Notes under the pieces: generated by a model
The model's database searches: none
What the model was told of the DNA's origin: nothing
What the model saw: only the letters and a program-made list of their open reading frames with translations
Origin: Devosia sp.
Lineage (GTDB): Bacteria; Pseudomonadota; Alphaproteobacteria; Rhizobiales; Devosiaceae
Assembly: GCF_028290435.1 (NCBI RefSeq)
Contig: NZ_JAQGJV010000009.1
Location: 1-64,000, forward strand
Reading direction: 5' to 3'
DNA length: 64,000 nucleotides
Shown here: one piece after another, positions 1 through 9,006 of the stretch
Layout of the letters: the number at the start of each line of letters is the position of its first letter
Numbering within the stretch: the first letter of the stretch is position 1
Program-made: the position numbers and the translations under genes

Positions 1-100
1 AAACTTATGCATTAGGAAACCCTCCGAGAAACAATCGAGGCTCAAACGTGTGGCCACGGACTTGGTTCCAATACAATTTTAACCAAACTGTGTCCGCCTT

Positions 101-478
101 CTATTTGCCCACAGGCCGGCTGAACACCCCACCAATAATTACCGCCAGCCAGCCACCGATCATGCCCACGCCACCGATTGGCGCAGCCATGGGAAAAGCC
201 GCATGCCCCAGATATTGCCGCGCCAGCAGGTCGCCCGCGAAAACCAGCGTACCCAGCCCGAGCAGGATCGCGGCCGCATCGAACAGCCGCCCACGCAGGG
301 ATGACAGCCCCAGCGCCAGCAGAGCCGGCCCATGCGCCAGGCACACCATGGCGATCGGCCCCAGATTGGTGCCATCGCCGCCGTGACTGGCCGCAGCCGC
401 CGCCATCACCCCGCCGCCACCCAGAATGCCCGCCACCACGATCGTCAGCCGCGCCAAAACCGGGTTGGTCTGTGCCAT
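101..478 (-). CDS. DUF423 family small membrane protein
   Basis: A 125-residue, very hydrophobic protein with about four predicted membrane segments, Gly/Ala-rich, matching the DUF423 (YgdD-like) family in size and in the pattern of an N-terminal GGGGVMAAAAASHG-type segment followed by an HGPALLALGL segment. The function of this inner-membrane family is unknown. I chose the ATG at 478 (MAQTNPVL) rather than the ORF-track start at 514, because the extra 12 residues are polar and precede the first membrane helix. It is divergent from the MATE transporter gene, about 100 bases away. Bases 1-100 hold nothing I can assign. Confidence 0.75.
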   Translation of the reverse strand: MAQTNPVLARLTIVVAGILGGGGVMAAAAASHGGDGTNLGPIAMVCLAHGPALLALGLSSLRGRLFDAAAILLGLGTLVFAGDLLARQYLGHAAFPMAAPIGGVGMIGGWLAVIIGGVFSRPVGK

Positions 479-579
479 GAAATTTCCATCCTGCGCTGTC
501 GGGGGCGACACCATGCCGTCCGCCCTTTCCCCTGCCCTCGCCTTCGGCTAAACCGGAAGCGCGAATGGGACGACTTATC

Positions 580-1992
580 ATGACTGACGACACAACGGCA
601 GCGCGCCACGCTGCCGCAGAACGCGTTGCGCAATCCGCTGGCTGGAGGACTGAACTGCGCGCCATGTTCACTCTGGCCTGGCCGCTGGTCATCGCCCAAC
701 TGGCGCAGAACGCCCTCACCACCACCGACGTCATCATGATCGGCTGGCTCGGCCCCACCTATCTGGCCGCGGCGACGCTGGCGACCACCTTCCTCATGCC
801 CTTCCTCGTCGCAGGCATGGGCATCGTCGGTGCCGTGGCACCGCTGGTGGCGCAGGCGCGCGGCGCTCGCGATATCAAGGCCGTCCGTCGCATCGTGCGC
901 CAGGGCGCCTGGGCCGCCATCCTGCTCGCCGCGCTGCTGACCCCGCTGATCTGGCAGATCAAGCCGATTTTCCTCGCACTGGGCCAGAATGCCAGTGCCA
1001 CCGAAATGGCCGAGCAGTTCATTCATATCGGCGTCTGGATGCTGTTTCCGGCGCTGTTGCTCACCGTGCTGCGTTCGCTGGTGTCGGCGTTCGACGACAC
1101 GCGCGTCATCCTGTGGATCACCGTGGCCGGCGTGTTCTTCAATGCCGGGATGAACTACCTGCTGATTTTCGGCAATTTCGGCTTTCCCCGGCTGGAACTG
1201 CGCGGCGCGGCGATTTCAACGGTCACCACCAACCTGCTGATGTTCGCGCTGATGCTGGCCTATGTGCTGCGCCATCGCCGCTTCAAGCGTTTCCACATTC
1301 TGCTGCGCTTCCATAAGCCCGACTGGCTCCGCTTCCGCGAAATCTTCCGTATCGGCACGCCGATCGGGCTGACCGTGCTGGCCGAAGTGGGCCTGTTCAC
1401 CGCCGCCGCCCTGCTGATGGGCCGCCTGGGCACCGATGAAGTGGCCGCCCACGCCATTGCCCTGCAATGCGCCTCGATGGCCTTCATGGTGCCCCTGGGC
1501 ATCGGCGCCGCCACCACGGTGCGCGTCGGGCTGGCCTATGGCCGCAGCGACCCGCAGGGCGTGCATCGCGCCGGCTGGACTGCTATCGCCGTCGGCGTCG
1601 CCTTCATGGCGCTGTCCTGCCTGCTGTTCCTGACGCTCGCGCCCTTCGTGGTCGGCCTCTTCCTCAATGCCAACGAGCCGGGAAATGCCAATGCGCTCGC
1701 GCTCGCCGCCACCTTCCTCGTCGTCGCCGGCGTGTTCCAACTGGTCGATGGCGCGCAGGTCGTTTCCGCCCATGCCCTGCGCGGACTCAGCGACACGACG
1801 GTGCCGATGATCCTCGCCATTGCCGGCTATTGGCTCATCGGCCTGCCGATCGCCTATGTGCTGGGCTTTGTGGTGCAATGGCGCGGCGTCGGCATCTGGA
1901 TCGGCCTCGCCGCCGGTCTCGCCTTCGTCGCCGTAGTCCTCGTCACCCGCTTCGCCTTGCGCGAACGGCTGGGCCTGATGCGGCCGCGTTAA
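580..1992 (+). CDS. MATE family multidrug/cation antiporter
   Basis: A 470-residue inner-membrane transporter with about twelve hydrophobic helices in two similar halves, the usual size for NorM-type MATE exporters, which use Na+ or H+ gradients to expel cationic compounds. Segments such as LTTTDVIMIGWLG near the N terminus and the repeat IALQCASMAFMVPLGIGAATTVRVG in the second half are typical of the family. I prefer the ATG at 580 to the one at 565, since GGGA lies a suitable distance upstream of 580. The stop overlaps the stop of the convergent downstream gene by four bases (TTAA). The substrate cannot be read from sequence. Confidence 0.88.
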   Translation: MTDDTTAARHAAAERVAQSAGWRTELRAMFTLAWPLVIAQLAQNALTTTDVIMIGWLGPTYLAAATLATTFLMPFLVAGMGIVGAVAPLVAQARGARDIKAVRRIVRQGAWAAILLAALLTPLIWQIKPIFLALGQNASATEMAEQFIHIGVWMLFPALLLTVLRSLVSAFDDTRVILWITVAGVFFNAGMNYLLIFGNFGFPRLELRGAAISTVTTNLLMFALMLAYVLRHRRFKRFHILLRFHKPDWLRFREIFRIGTPIGLTVLAEVGLFTAAALLMGRLGTDEVAAHAIALQCASMAFMVPLGIGAATTVRVGLAYGRSDPQGVHRAGWTAIAVGVAFMALSCLLFLTLAPFVVGLFLNANEPGNANALALAATFLVVAGVFQLVDGAQVVSAHALRGLSDTTVPMILAIAGYWLIGLPIAYVLGFVVQWRGVGIWIGLAAGLAFVAVVLVTRFALRERLGLMRPR

Positions 1993-2702
1993 TACCCGGT
2001 CGCGTTCTGGATAAAGTCGGCGCGAGCGCGCCGGGCAGCGTCCGATTTAACGTCCACCATGGCGTGCATGAACGCCGATAGCGCCGGGCACAGATCGGGA
2101 TCGCTAACCTTGCCGGCGGCGATCGAGACGACGTAGGACGGCGGATGGCCATCGGTGACAATCTGGGTCATCACCGCATCCCAGTCGCTCTGGCTGGCGA
2201 CGCCCACCACGTCGGGATCCTCCACCGCACTCACCACGGCGGAAAAATAGGCCGCGCTCTGCCGGTCCAGCTCCAGCGCATAGCCCGGCGCTGCGCCGAT
2301 CGTGTACAGCGCCCCCGCGCCATCGGTCGCAAAGCCGCCGCACACCGCCGCGCCATCACGCTGCAGCACGCTTTGGTAAAAATCGGCCAGGCTCAGCACC
2401 ACCAGCGCCGACATGTCAGCTCGCGCAAACTGCAATTGCGACGCATACTGCTTGCGCAGCGCCGTCAGCTCGAGAAACGCCCGCTGCATCTTCAACTGCG
2501 GCGAGATTTCCGTGCTGTCGATATCGCCAAAACTCTGTTCCAGCGCCTGCAGGTCTTGTGGAAAATCGGCAGCCAACACACTGCGGGTAACCGGGTACTG
2601 TTCGGCGAATAATGCCGCAGTCGTCTCGTTAGTGGTTTCGACAGCGAACGCGGGCGGAGCCAGCGCGGCGAGGGCAACAAGGGCAATTGCAAAAAGCTTC
2701 AT
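1989..2702 (-). CDS. Unknown exported protein
   Basis: A 237-residue protein starting with a clear signal peptide (MKLFAIALVALAALAPPAFA, predicted cleavage after AFA), so probably periplasmic. I do not recognise the family. The body is mostly helical in character, with two cysteines: one in AVCGGFATDGAG and one near the C terminus (DPDLCPALS). They could form a disulfide. I chose the ATG at 2702 because the longer ORF-track start adds a non-hydrophobic leader before the signal peptide. It lies 37 bases downstream of miaA on the same strand and may be cotranscribed with it. Confidence 0.6.
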   Translation of the reverse strand: MKLFAIALVALAALAPPAFAVETTNETTAALFAEQYPVTRSVLAADFPQDLQALEQSFGDIDSTEISPQLKMQRAFLELTALRKQYASQLQFARADMSALVVLSLADFYQSVLQRDGAAVCGGFATDGAGALYTIGAAPGYALELDRQSAAYFSAVVSAVEDPDVVGVASQSDWDAVMTQIVTDGHPPSYVVSIAAGKVSDPDLCPALSAFMHAMVDVKSDAARRARADFIQNATGY

Positions 2703-2739
2703 GCCCGAACTCTGCAAACTGCGATGCATCCCGTCAATC

Positions 2740-3606
2740 CTATTGTCGCGGCCAATCGCCCATCCGGTTGCGAAACCACGTCCGCTGCCGCTTGGCATAT
2801 TGATGGGTGGCGGTGATCGCTAGCCGCAGCGTCTCCTCGCGCGACAATCGTCCCGCCAGCCAATCGGCAATTTCGGGCACCCCGATCGCCTTCATCGCCG
2901 GCAGGCTGGGATCGATCTGCTGCGCCAGGATCGCCTCCACCTCCTCCACCGCGCCACTCTCGAACATTGCCTCGAACCGTCGTGCGATCCGATCGCGCAA
3001 CACATCGCGATCGGGGTCCAAAACCAGCCTTTCGATTTTCCAGCTTTCCAGCATGCTGGCTCGCGGCGCGTCCTGAAAGCACGAAATCGTCTGCCCCGTC
3101 GCCCGTTTGACCGCCAGCGCCCGGATCACCCTTTGCGGGTCCGCGACCCTGAGCCGAGCCGCTGTCTCAGGATCCTCCCGCTGCAGCAAGGCCAGCCGCC
3201 CCGCCGCATCCAGCGCTTGAATCTCCTGTTGAACTTCAAGTGCGATTTCCGCCGGCACCTGCGGAATTTCGGCGAATCCATTCAGCAACGCATCGAAGTA
3301 AAGCCCTGTCCCGCCTACAAAAATCAGCGGCCGCTCCCCCGTCTCGGCAATCGCCTCCGTTACCGCATCCACCCACCGCCCGGTCGAAAACCGCACCGCC
3401 GCCGGCACAAATCCATAAAGCCGGTGCTCCGCCCGAGCCAGGTCCTCCGCCCCCGGCCGCGCCGTCACCACCGCCAGCGTGTCATAAACCTGCATCGCAT
3501 CGGCATTGACGATCACCGCCCCCCGCTCCGCCGCCAGCTCAAGCGCCAGCGCCGACTTGCCGCTGGCAGTCGGACCCGCTATCAGCACTGCAACCCGCCC
3601 GCTCAT
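2740..3606 (-). CDS. miaA: tRNA dimethylallyltransferase MiaA
   Basis: A 288-residue cytosolic enzyme that transfers a dimethylallyl group to N6 of A37 in tRNAs reading UNN codons. The N terminus carries the P-loop GPTASGKSALA (residues 11-21), followed by FVGGTGLYFDALLNG in the substrate-binding region and the C-terminal ATHQYAKRQRTWFRN segment that is diagnostic of MiaA. I chose the ATG at 3606 (MSGRVAVL), because residues upstream in the track ORF are not part of the family. It is divergent from serB with only 27 bases between the start codons, so their promoters must overlap or lie within the neighbouring coding sequences. Confidence 0.95.
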   Translation of the reverse strand: MSGRVAVLIAGPTASGKSALALELAAERGAVIVNADAMQVYDTLAVVTARPGAEDLARAEHRLYGFVPAAVRFSTGRWVDAVTEAIAETGERPLIFVGGTGLYFDALLNGFAEIPQVPAEIALEVQQEIQALDAAGRLALLQREDPETAARLRVADPQRVIRALAVKRATGQTISCFQDAPRASMLESWKIERLVLDPDRDVLRDRIARRFEAMFESGAVEEVEAILAQQIDPSLPAMKAIGVPEIADWLAGRLSREETLRLAITATHQYAKRQRTWFRNRMGDWPRQ

Positions 3607-3633
3607 CACCGACATCCCCAAGAGACCTCACCT

Positions 3634-4506
3634 ATGCCGGTTCTCTGCCTCATCGCCAATCCCACCGATAGCGAACTCGACGTGGCCCTCGCCGCCCGCG
3701 TGGTCAAACAGGTGGGGGGCGAGCTTAACTGGCTTAACCATTCTATTGCCTGCGAAATCCTCGAGCCGAAGTCAACCGACGCGCTCGCCGAGGCCCGTGA
3801 AATCATCGGCGCCGCCAAGGTCGATGCCGCCCTGGTGCCCACCGAAAACCGCCGCAAGCAGATCCTCGTCGCCGACATGGACTCCACCATGATCAACGAG
3901 GAATGCATCGATGAGCTTGCCGATGCCATCGGCATCAAGGACCAGGTCGCCGCCATCACTGACCGCGCCATGCGGGGCGAGCTGGATTTTGGCCAGGCCC
4001 TCGATACCCGCGTCGCCCTGCTCAAGGGCCTGCAGCGCAAGGTCATCGAGGCCGTCCGCCGCGAGAACATTACCTTGGCCCCCGGCGGCCGCGCCCTGAT
4101 TTCCACCATGAAAGCCTATGGCGCCTATACCTCGCTGGTCTCTGGTGGCTTCACGATCTTCGCCGATTATTTCGGCAAGCGCATCGGCTTCGACGAGGCC
4201 ATCGCCAATGTGCTGCTGTTCGAGGACGACGCCCTGACCGGCACGGTGCAAAAGCCCATCGTCGACAAGAACACCAAGCGCGAACGCCTAACGGCCCTAG
4301 CAGCCGACCGCAATCTTCCGCTGAGCCAAACCATCGCAGTCGGCGACGGCGCCAACGATCTCGATATGATCCGCATCGCCGGTTTCGGCGTCGCCCTGCA
4401 CGCCAAACCCGCCGTTGCCGCCGAAGCCGGCATCCGCATCGACCACGGCGACCTCACGGCGCTACTCTATTTGCAGGGCTATGACGACGAGGAAATCGTG
4501 CGGTGA
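3634..4506 (+). CDS. serB: Phosphoserine phosphatase SerB
   Basis: A 290-residue HAD-superfamily enzyme performing the last step of serine synthesis, hydrolysis of phosphoserine. The HAD motif I is VADMDST (D81 nucleophile, D83 acid/base), followed by the EECIDELAD segment, a motif II serine/threonine in SLVSGGFT and the motif III/IV stretch VGDGANDLDMI. Residues 1-75 form a divergent ACT-like N-terminal domain. The start is the ATG at 3634, preceded by AGAG; the longer track ORF is antisense to miaA. Its stop overlaps the GTG start of the following acetyltransferase. Confidence 0.94.
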   Translation: MPVLCLIANPTDSELDVALAARVVKQVGGELNWLNHSIACEILEPKSTDALAEAREIIGAAKVDAALVPTENRRKQILVADMDSTMINEECIDELADAIGIKDQVAAITDRAMRGELDFGQALDTRVALLKGLQRKVIEAVRRENITLAPGGRALISTMKAYGAYTSLVSGGFTIFADYFGKRIGFDEAIANVLLFEDDALTGTVQKPIVDKNTKRERLTALAADRNLPLSQTIAVGDGANDLDMIRIAGFGVALHAKPAVAAEAGIRIDHGDLTALLYLQGYDDEEIVR

Positions 4507-5045
4507 TTATCGAAACCGAACGGCTGATCATCCGCCAGTGGCAGGACGGCGACCGAGCCGCCTATGCGAGTTTCGTTGCCGACCCGGTGGTCCGCCGCTT
4601 CTATACCGGCACCATGACGGCCGAACAGAGTGACGCGGCCATCGACAGCTACATCGCGGGCTATGAACAAGACGGTTTCGGCTTTTGGCCTGCCATCCGC
4701 AAAATTGATGGCGCATTGATTGGCGATGTCGGCCTCGCGCCGGTACGGATGCCGCTCAATGGCGCGCCGCCCGCAGAAATCGGCTGGCTGCTCGGCCAAC
4801 AATTCTGGGGCCATGGCTACGCGCCTGAGGCGGCCCGTGGCGTACTGGCCTTCGCCTTTGAAGGCTTTAGCTTAACCGAAATCGTGGCCTTCACCGCCAC
4901 CTCCAACTTGCCCAGTCAACGTGTAATGCAGAAGATCGGCATGACACGCGACCAAGACGGTGACTTCGAGCATCCGTTGGTGCCGGAAGGCCACAAGCTA
5001 CGCCCCCACCTGCTCTATCGGATCGCCAACCCAAACCGCCTTTAG
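4503..5045 (+). CDS. GNAT family N-acetyltransferase (RimJ/RimL-like)
   Basis: A 180-residue acetyltransferase of the Acetyltransf_3 type, opening with IIETERLIIRQWQ, which is typical of RimJ/RimL-like proteins. The acetyl-CoA segment is GYAPEAARGVLAFAFEGF, followed by TSNLPSQRVMQKIGM. The acceptor is unknown; relatives modify ribosomal proteins, peptides or small amines. It starts at GTG 4503, translationally coupled to serB through a GTGA overlap. Its TAG stop overlaps the TAA of degP on the other strand by four bases (TTAG), so transcription of the two genes converges. Confidence 0.85.
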   Translation: MIIETERLIIRQWQDGDRAAYASFVADPVVRRFYTGTMTAEQSDAAIDSYIAGYEQDGFGFWPAIRKIDGALIGDVGLAPVRMPLNGAPPAEIGWLLGQQFWGHGYAPEAARGVLAFAFEGFSLTEIVAFTATSNLPSQRVMQKIGMTRDQDGDFEHPLVPEGHKLRPHLLYRIANPNRL

Positions 5046-6496
5046 CCCAACTTCACCGCAATAAACCGGCTCGATCCCGCCGGGTCGGTGACCTTGAACA
5101 GCACGACCGGGCGTTTGGCGGTGCTGGCTTCGGTTACCAGCGCTTCTATCTCCTCGACGCTGGACACCGGCTTCTGGTTGACCTCAGTGATCAGCAGGCC
5201 AGGGATCAGGCCCTTGTCATAGGCGTCGCTGCCGTCGGTCACCTGGGTGATGATGATGCCGTTGACGGCTGCGTCGATCCCGAATTCGGCCCGTGCCGCG
5301 TCGTTCAGCGGCGCCACGCCGAGGCCGAGCAACTCATCTAGCCCGACGGCAGGCGCGGTATCCGTCATTGCCGGCGCCGGCTTGTCGCTGCCCGCCACCA
5401 TCGCCGTATCGCTCGGCACTTCCAGCCTTCCCAACGTGATATCGACGTCCTCTTCGGAGCCGTTGCGCAACACCTTGACTGGCACGGCGCGACCAACCTC
5501 GGTCTCGGCCACAATGCGCGGGAGGTCGCGCATCCGCGCCACCGTCTTGCCGTCGAACTGCAAAATCACGTCGCCTTCCAGTAGCACTCCGATCGAGGGT
5601 CCCGCCGGATCGACATCCACCACCATGGCCCCGTTGGTGTTAGGCCGGTCGAGACTGAGCGCGATATCGTCGGTAACCTCCTGGATGCCGACGCCGAGCC
5701 AGCCGCGCCGCGTCTCGCCGAACTCGGTCAGCTGGCGCACCACGGGCGCCGCCAGATTGCCCGGCACCGCGAAGCCGATGCCCAGCGACGAGCCTCCCCT
5801 TGCGATGATTGCAGTGTTGATGCCTACGACCTTGCCGAACATATCGAACAGCGGTCCGCCAGAATTGCCTTGGTTGATCGAGGCATCGGTCTGGATGAAA
5901 TTATCGTAGGGCCCCGCCTCGATATCGCGGTTGCGCGCCGAGACGATGCCCAGCGTCACCGAGCCGCCCAGCCCGAATGGATTGCCGATCGCCATGACCC
6001 AATCGCCGACCTGCGCGCTGTCGCTATCGCCGAATTGCACGAAGGGCAGCGGCGTCGGTGACTCGATCTTGAGGACGGCCAGGTCCGTTTTGTCGTCATG
6101 CCCGGCCAGCTTCGCTGGCAGCCGACGCCCATCGGTCAGATAGATTTCGATCTCGTCGGCGCCCTCGATGACGTGATTGTTGGTGACGATATAACCGTCG
6201 GCGCTGATGATGAAACCGGAGCCCAGGCTGGTGGCCTCCTGCATCGGGCCTTTGCCCTTGCCCTCATTGGGGTTGAGGTGGTCGAACATGTCCCCCAGCG
6301 GCGAACCCTCAGGAAATTCCGGGAAGGGCGTGCCGCCCGGCACGTGCGTGGTACTGCCGATATTGACCACGGCTGGCGATAATTGCGCCGCCAGCGCGGC
6401 AACGGATTTCGGGCCCTGCGGCTCGGCCTGCGCATAGGCGGGGCTGGTAGCCAAAACCACGGCCAGCACCAAACCTGCGATTGCAAAACGCCCCAT
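5042..6496 (-). CDS. degP: DegP/Do-type periplasmic serine protease
   Basis: A 484-residue trypsin-like HtrA protease with two PDZ domains that degrades or refolds damaged envelope proteins. A signal peptide covers residues 1-22 (cleavage near AYAQA). The catalytic triad is visible as H108 (TNNHVIEG), D138 (KTDLAV) and S212 (QGNSGGP). PDZ1 starts around residue 265 (RRGWLGVGIQEV) and PDZ2 around residue 405. The ATG at 6496 is preceded by GGGGAG; the 34 extra residues of the track ORF are not signal-like. It follows hflK-hflC, giving an operon for membrane and periplasmic quality control. A perfect 15-bp hairpin lies between hflC and this gene. Confidence 0.93.
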   Translation of the reverse strand: MGRFAIAGLVLAVVLATSPAYAQAEPQGPKSVAALAAQLSPAVVNIGSTTHVPGGTPFPEFPEGSPLGDMFDHLNPNEGKGKGPMQEATSLGSGFIISADGYIVTNNHVIEGADEIEIYLTDGRRLPAKLAGHDDKTDLAVLKIESPTPLPFVQFGDSDSAQVGDWVMAIGNPFGLGGSVTLGIVSARNRDIEAGPYDNFIQTDASINQGNSGGPLFDMFGKVVGINTAIIARGGSSLGIGFAVPGNLAAPVVRQLTEFGETRRGWLGVGIQEVTDDIALSLDRPNTNGAMVVDVDPAGPSIGVLLEGDVILQFDGKTVARMRDLPRIVAETEVGRAVPVKVLRNGSEEDVDITLGRLEVPSDTAMVAGSDKPAPAMTDTAPAVGLDELLGLGVAPLNDAARAEFGIDAAVNGIIITQVTDGSDAYDKGLIPGLLITEVNQKPVSSVEEIEALVTEASTAKRPVVLFKVTDPAGSSRFIAVKLG

Positions 6497-6606
6497 GCTG
6501 CACTCCCCTACTCTTCGGCATTTGACGCAAAGCCAATTTAGCCGCGCTGGCGTGGGAAGCAACCGGCTCGATTGCGCGATAGGGTTAACCGGGCACAAGA
6601 AACAGT

Positions 6607-6640
6607 GAAGCCGGCGCTATCGGAAGATAGCGCCGGCTTC
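6607..6640 (-). terminator. Perfect hairpin between hflC and degP
   Basis: A 15-bp perfect inverted repeat (GAAGCCGGCGCTATC and its complement) with a four-base loop, lying between the hflC stop and the degP start. On the minus strand it is followed by a mixed CACTGTTTCTTG, not a clean U-run, so full termination is doubtful. It could be a partial terminator or an mRNA-stabilising/processing element that sets different levels of HflKC and DegP. Confidence 0.55.
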
Positions 6641-6659
6641 GGATTAGGGGAACTGCGTC

Positions 6660-7796
6660 TTACTGGACCGCAGGAGCAGCCGGGGTTTGCGCAGGAGCGG
6701 CCGGCGTTTCTGCAGGCGCAGCGGGTACGATCGGATCAACTGGCGCCGGCACATCGGTGCCGACCGTGGGCGTCAGTTGAGAGCCATCCTGTAGCGTGAT
6801 GGTCGGAGGCGCGGGCGACTCTTCGATACCCAGGCCATCCAGCGCTGGCTCGTTGGACGGCGGCGCCGTCAGCGGAGCTGCGGTCGGCTGGATCGGCGGA
6901 GCCAGATTGGTGCTGGCCGCAGGGAGCGAGCCGTTGGAGCCGAAGTACTTGAAGAACTCCGAACCCGGCGACAGCACCATGGTCGTGCCAGTGCCGACCA
7001 GCGACTTCCGATAAGCCTGCATCGAACGGTAGAACTCAAAGAATTCCTCGTTCTGACCATAGGCCGCCGCAAACAGCCGGTTACGCTCAGCGTCACCAGT
7101 ACCGCGGATGATTTCCGCGTCACGGGTTGCCGCTGCCACGATTTCCACGGCCTGACGATCGGCGATAGCGCGCAGGCTCTGTGCCTGCTCCTGCCCACGG
7201 GCCCGCAGCAAGGCGGCTTCAGCCAGACGTTCGGCGCGCATGCGTTCGAACGTGGTCGCCGAAACTTCGGCATCGAGATCGGTGCGCAGGATACGCACGT
7301 CGACCACGTCGATACCCAATTCGGCCAGATCCGGCCGGATCAGGTCACGTACTTCCTGCATCATCTGCGCACGCTGTTCCGACAGCGCCGCATTGAATTC
7401 ACGCAGGCCGTAGACCTGACGCAGGGCCGAGTCGAGACTGGCCCCGATACGGTCCTCGGCAACCGAGAGCTGGCCAGTAGCACGCTCGCGGAACAGGCGG
7501 GGATCGGCGATCCGGTAGGTCAGGAACGCGTCGACCTGGTAGAAGGCATTGCCCGAAACCTGGACGCGCATATTGGCGATATCATAGCGCAACAGGCGAT
7601 CTTCGATGATCTGGACGCTGTCGACGATATCGGTCGGCACCTTGAAATAGATGCCTGGTTCGGTGCGAACGTCGGTGATCTGGCCGAAGCGCATGACGAT
7701 GGCCTGCTGGCGCTCGTCCACCACATAAAGCGACGAGAACAGCACGTAGATAGCAGCGACGATAAGCACGCCGATGACGATGAGACGGTTTTGCAT
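6660..7796 (-). CDS. hflC: HflC, membrane protease modulator
   Basis: A 378-residue SPFH/band-7 protein with one N-terminal membrane anchor (residues 5-25) followed by the band-7 domain (YVVDERQQAIVMRFG) and a helical coiled-coil region rich in Ala/Glu/Arg. With HflK it forms the cage around FtsH that controls membrane protein turnover. The C-terminal 75 residues are a Pro/Ala-rich low-complexity tail (repeats of PAAPAQT type). Compact HflC proteins such as that of E. coli do not have this, so it is probably a lineage-specific extension. It starts 3 bases after the hflK stop. Confidence 0.94.
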   Translation of the reverse strand: MQNRLIVIGVLIVAAIYVLFSSLYVVDERQQAIVMRFGQITDVRTEPGIYFKVPTDIVDSVQIIEDRLLRYDIANMRVQVSGNAFYQVDAFLTYRIADPRLFRERATGQLSVAEDRIGASLDSALRQVYGLREFNAALSEQRAQMMQEVRDLIRPDLAELGIDVVDVRILRTDLDAEVSATTFERMRAERLAEAALLRARGQEQAQSLRAIADRQAVEIVAAATRDAEIIRGTGDAERNRLFAAAYGQNEEFFEFYRSMQAYRKSLVGTGTTMVLSPGSEFFKYFGSNGSLPAASTNLAPPIQPTAAPLTAPPSNEPALDGLGIEESPAPPTITLQDGSQLTPTVGTDVPAPVDPIVPAAPAETPAAPAQTPAAPAVQ

Positions 7797-7799
7797 GGC

Positions 7800-8927
7800 T
7801 TAGTTCCCCGTCGTCTGGTTGGTCGTCGCGGGGACGTTGGTTTTCGGGCCGGCCTTCAATTCAGGCAATGGGAGATAGGGAATAACGCCCTGCCCGCCTT
7901 CGCCCTTTTCGAGCAGGACCTTTTCGGATCCGCCCAGCACGTCTTCCATGGTCTCGAGGAACAGGCGCTTGCGCGTCACCTCGGGCGAGTTGACGTATTC
8001 GGCATAGACGGCGTTGAAGCGCTCGGCCTCACCGGTCGCTTCCTGCACCACGCGGTTGGTATAGGCGGCAGCATCTTCACGCAGCGCCGCAGCACGGCCA
8101 CGGGCATTACCCAGCAGCGTATTGGCATAAGCGCGCGCTTCTTCCTGCAGGCGGGTCTCGTCCTGGCGGGCACGCTGCACTTCGTTGAAGGCATCGATGA
8201 CTTCGGCTGGCGGACCAGCGTTTTCGATCAGCACCTGGCTGACATTGACGCCTAGGCCGTAGCTCTGGAGGATGCCCTGCGTGATCGAGAGAACTTCGGC
8301 CGAAACGCCGCTACGGTCATCGCTATAGATGTCCTGCGCGGGACGGCGGCCGACGACTTCGCGCATGGCGCTTTCGGCAGCGAAGCGCACCATGGATTCC
8401 TGGTCGCGCACGTTGAACAGATACTGCACCGGATCGTTGATCGCCCAGAACACCGAGAACTGGACGTTGACGATGTTCTGGTCGCCCGACAGCATCAGGC
8501 CTTCGTCAGAACTCGATGCATTCGTCCGAGAGCCGCTCGCATTGGCGACGCCGATCTGGGTTTGATTGACGGTGGTGACCACCCGCTCAACCGTTTCCAT
8601 GGGCCACAGATGGAAATGCAGCCCCGGCATGGAAAGTTCAGGCTTGGGCTGGCCGAAGCGCAGCTCGACGCCAACTTCCTGCGGATCGATCGTGTAGATC
8701 GAGTTCAGCAGCCAGAAACCGATGACGACAACGACGCCGCCGATGATGGCCCAGCGTCCGCCGGGCAGACCGCCCTGGAACTGGTCGCGGCCGCGGTTGA
8801 GAATATCTTCGAGGTTGGGCGTCTTGCCCGGCCGGCGTGGCCCGCCACCACCGCCACCAGGGGCTTGGCCCCAGGGTCCGCCATTATTATTGCGGCCACC
8901 GTCGCCTCCGTTATTCTCCCACGGCAT
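7800..8927 (-). CDS. hflK: HflK, membrane protease modulator
   Basis: A 375-residue partner of HflC. It has the typical Gly/Asn-rich N terminus (GGDGGRNNNGGPWG) on the cytoplasmic side, a membrane helix near residues 60-80 (AIIGGVVVVIGFWLLNSIY), then the SPFH domain (QEVGVELRFGQ) and a long helical region with AREDAAAYTNRV-like Ala/Glu repeats. The ATG at 8927 is preceded by AAAGGGA. It is the first gene of hflK-hflC-degP and is preceded by a sigma70-like promoter. Confidence 0.95.
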   Translation of the reverse strand: MPWENNGGDGGRNNNGGPWGQAPGGGGGGPRRPGKTPNLEDILNRGRDQFQGGLPGGRWAIIGGVVVVIGFWLLNSIYTIDPQEVGVELRFGQPKPELSMPGLHFHLWPMETVERVVTTVNQTQIGVANASGSRTNASSSDEGLMLSGDQNIVNVQFSVFWAINDPVQYLFNVRDQESMVRFAAESAMREVVGRRPAQDIYSDDRSGVSAEVLSITQGILQSYGLGVNVSQVLIENAGPPAEVIDAFNEVQRARQDETRLQEEARAYANTLLGNARGRAAALREDAAAYTNRVVQEATGEAERFNAVYAEYVNSPEVTRKRLFLETMEDVLGGSEKVLLEKGEGGQGVIPYLPLPELKAGPKTNVPATTNQTTGN

Positions 8928-8966
8928 CGCGTCCCTTTCGGATGTTTTTTAAAGTCATTGCAGCCC

Positions 8967-8995
8967 TATATAGGGAAGGCTTCTCCGCCGATCAA
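8967..8995 (-). promoter_or_regulatory. Sigma70-like promoter of hflK-hflC-degP
   Basis: Reading the minus strand, TTGATC (8995-8990) is followed after exactly 17 bases by TATATA (8972-8967). This is close to the alphaproteobacterial housekeeping consensus, and it lies about 40 bases upstream of the hflK start. The -10 region sits within the 12-bp palindrome CCCTATATAGGG. The -35 lies just past the folA stop. Confidence 0.65.
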
Positions 8996-9006
8996 TGCGC
9001 ACAGTC

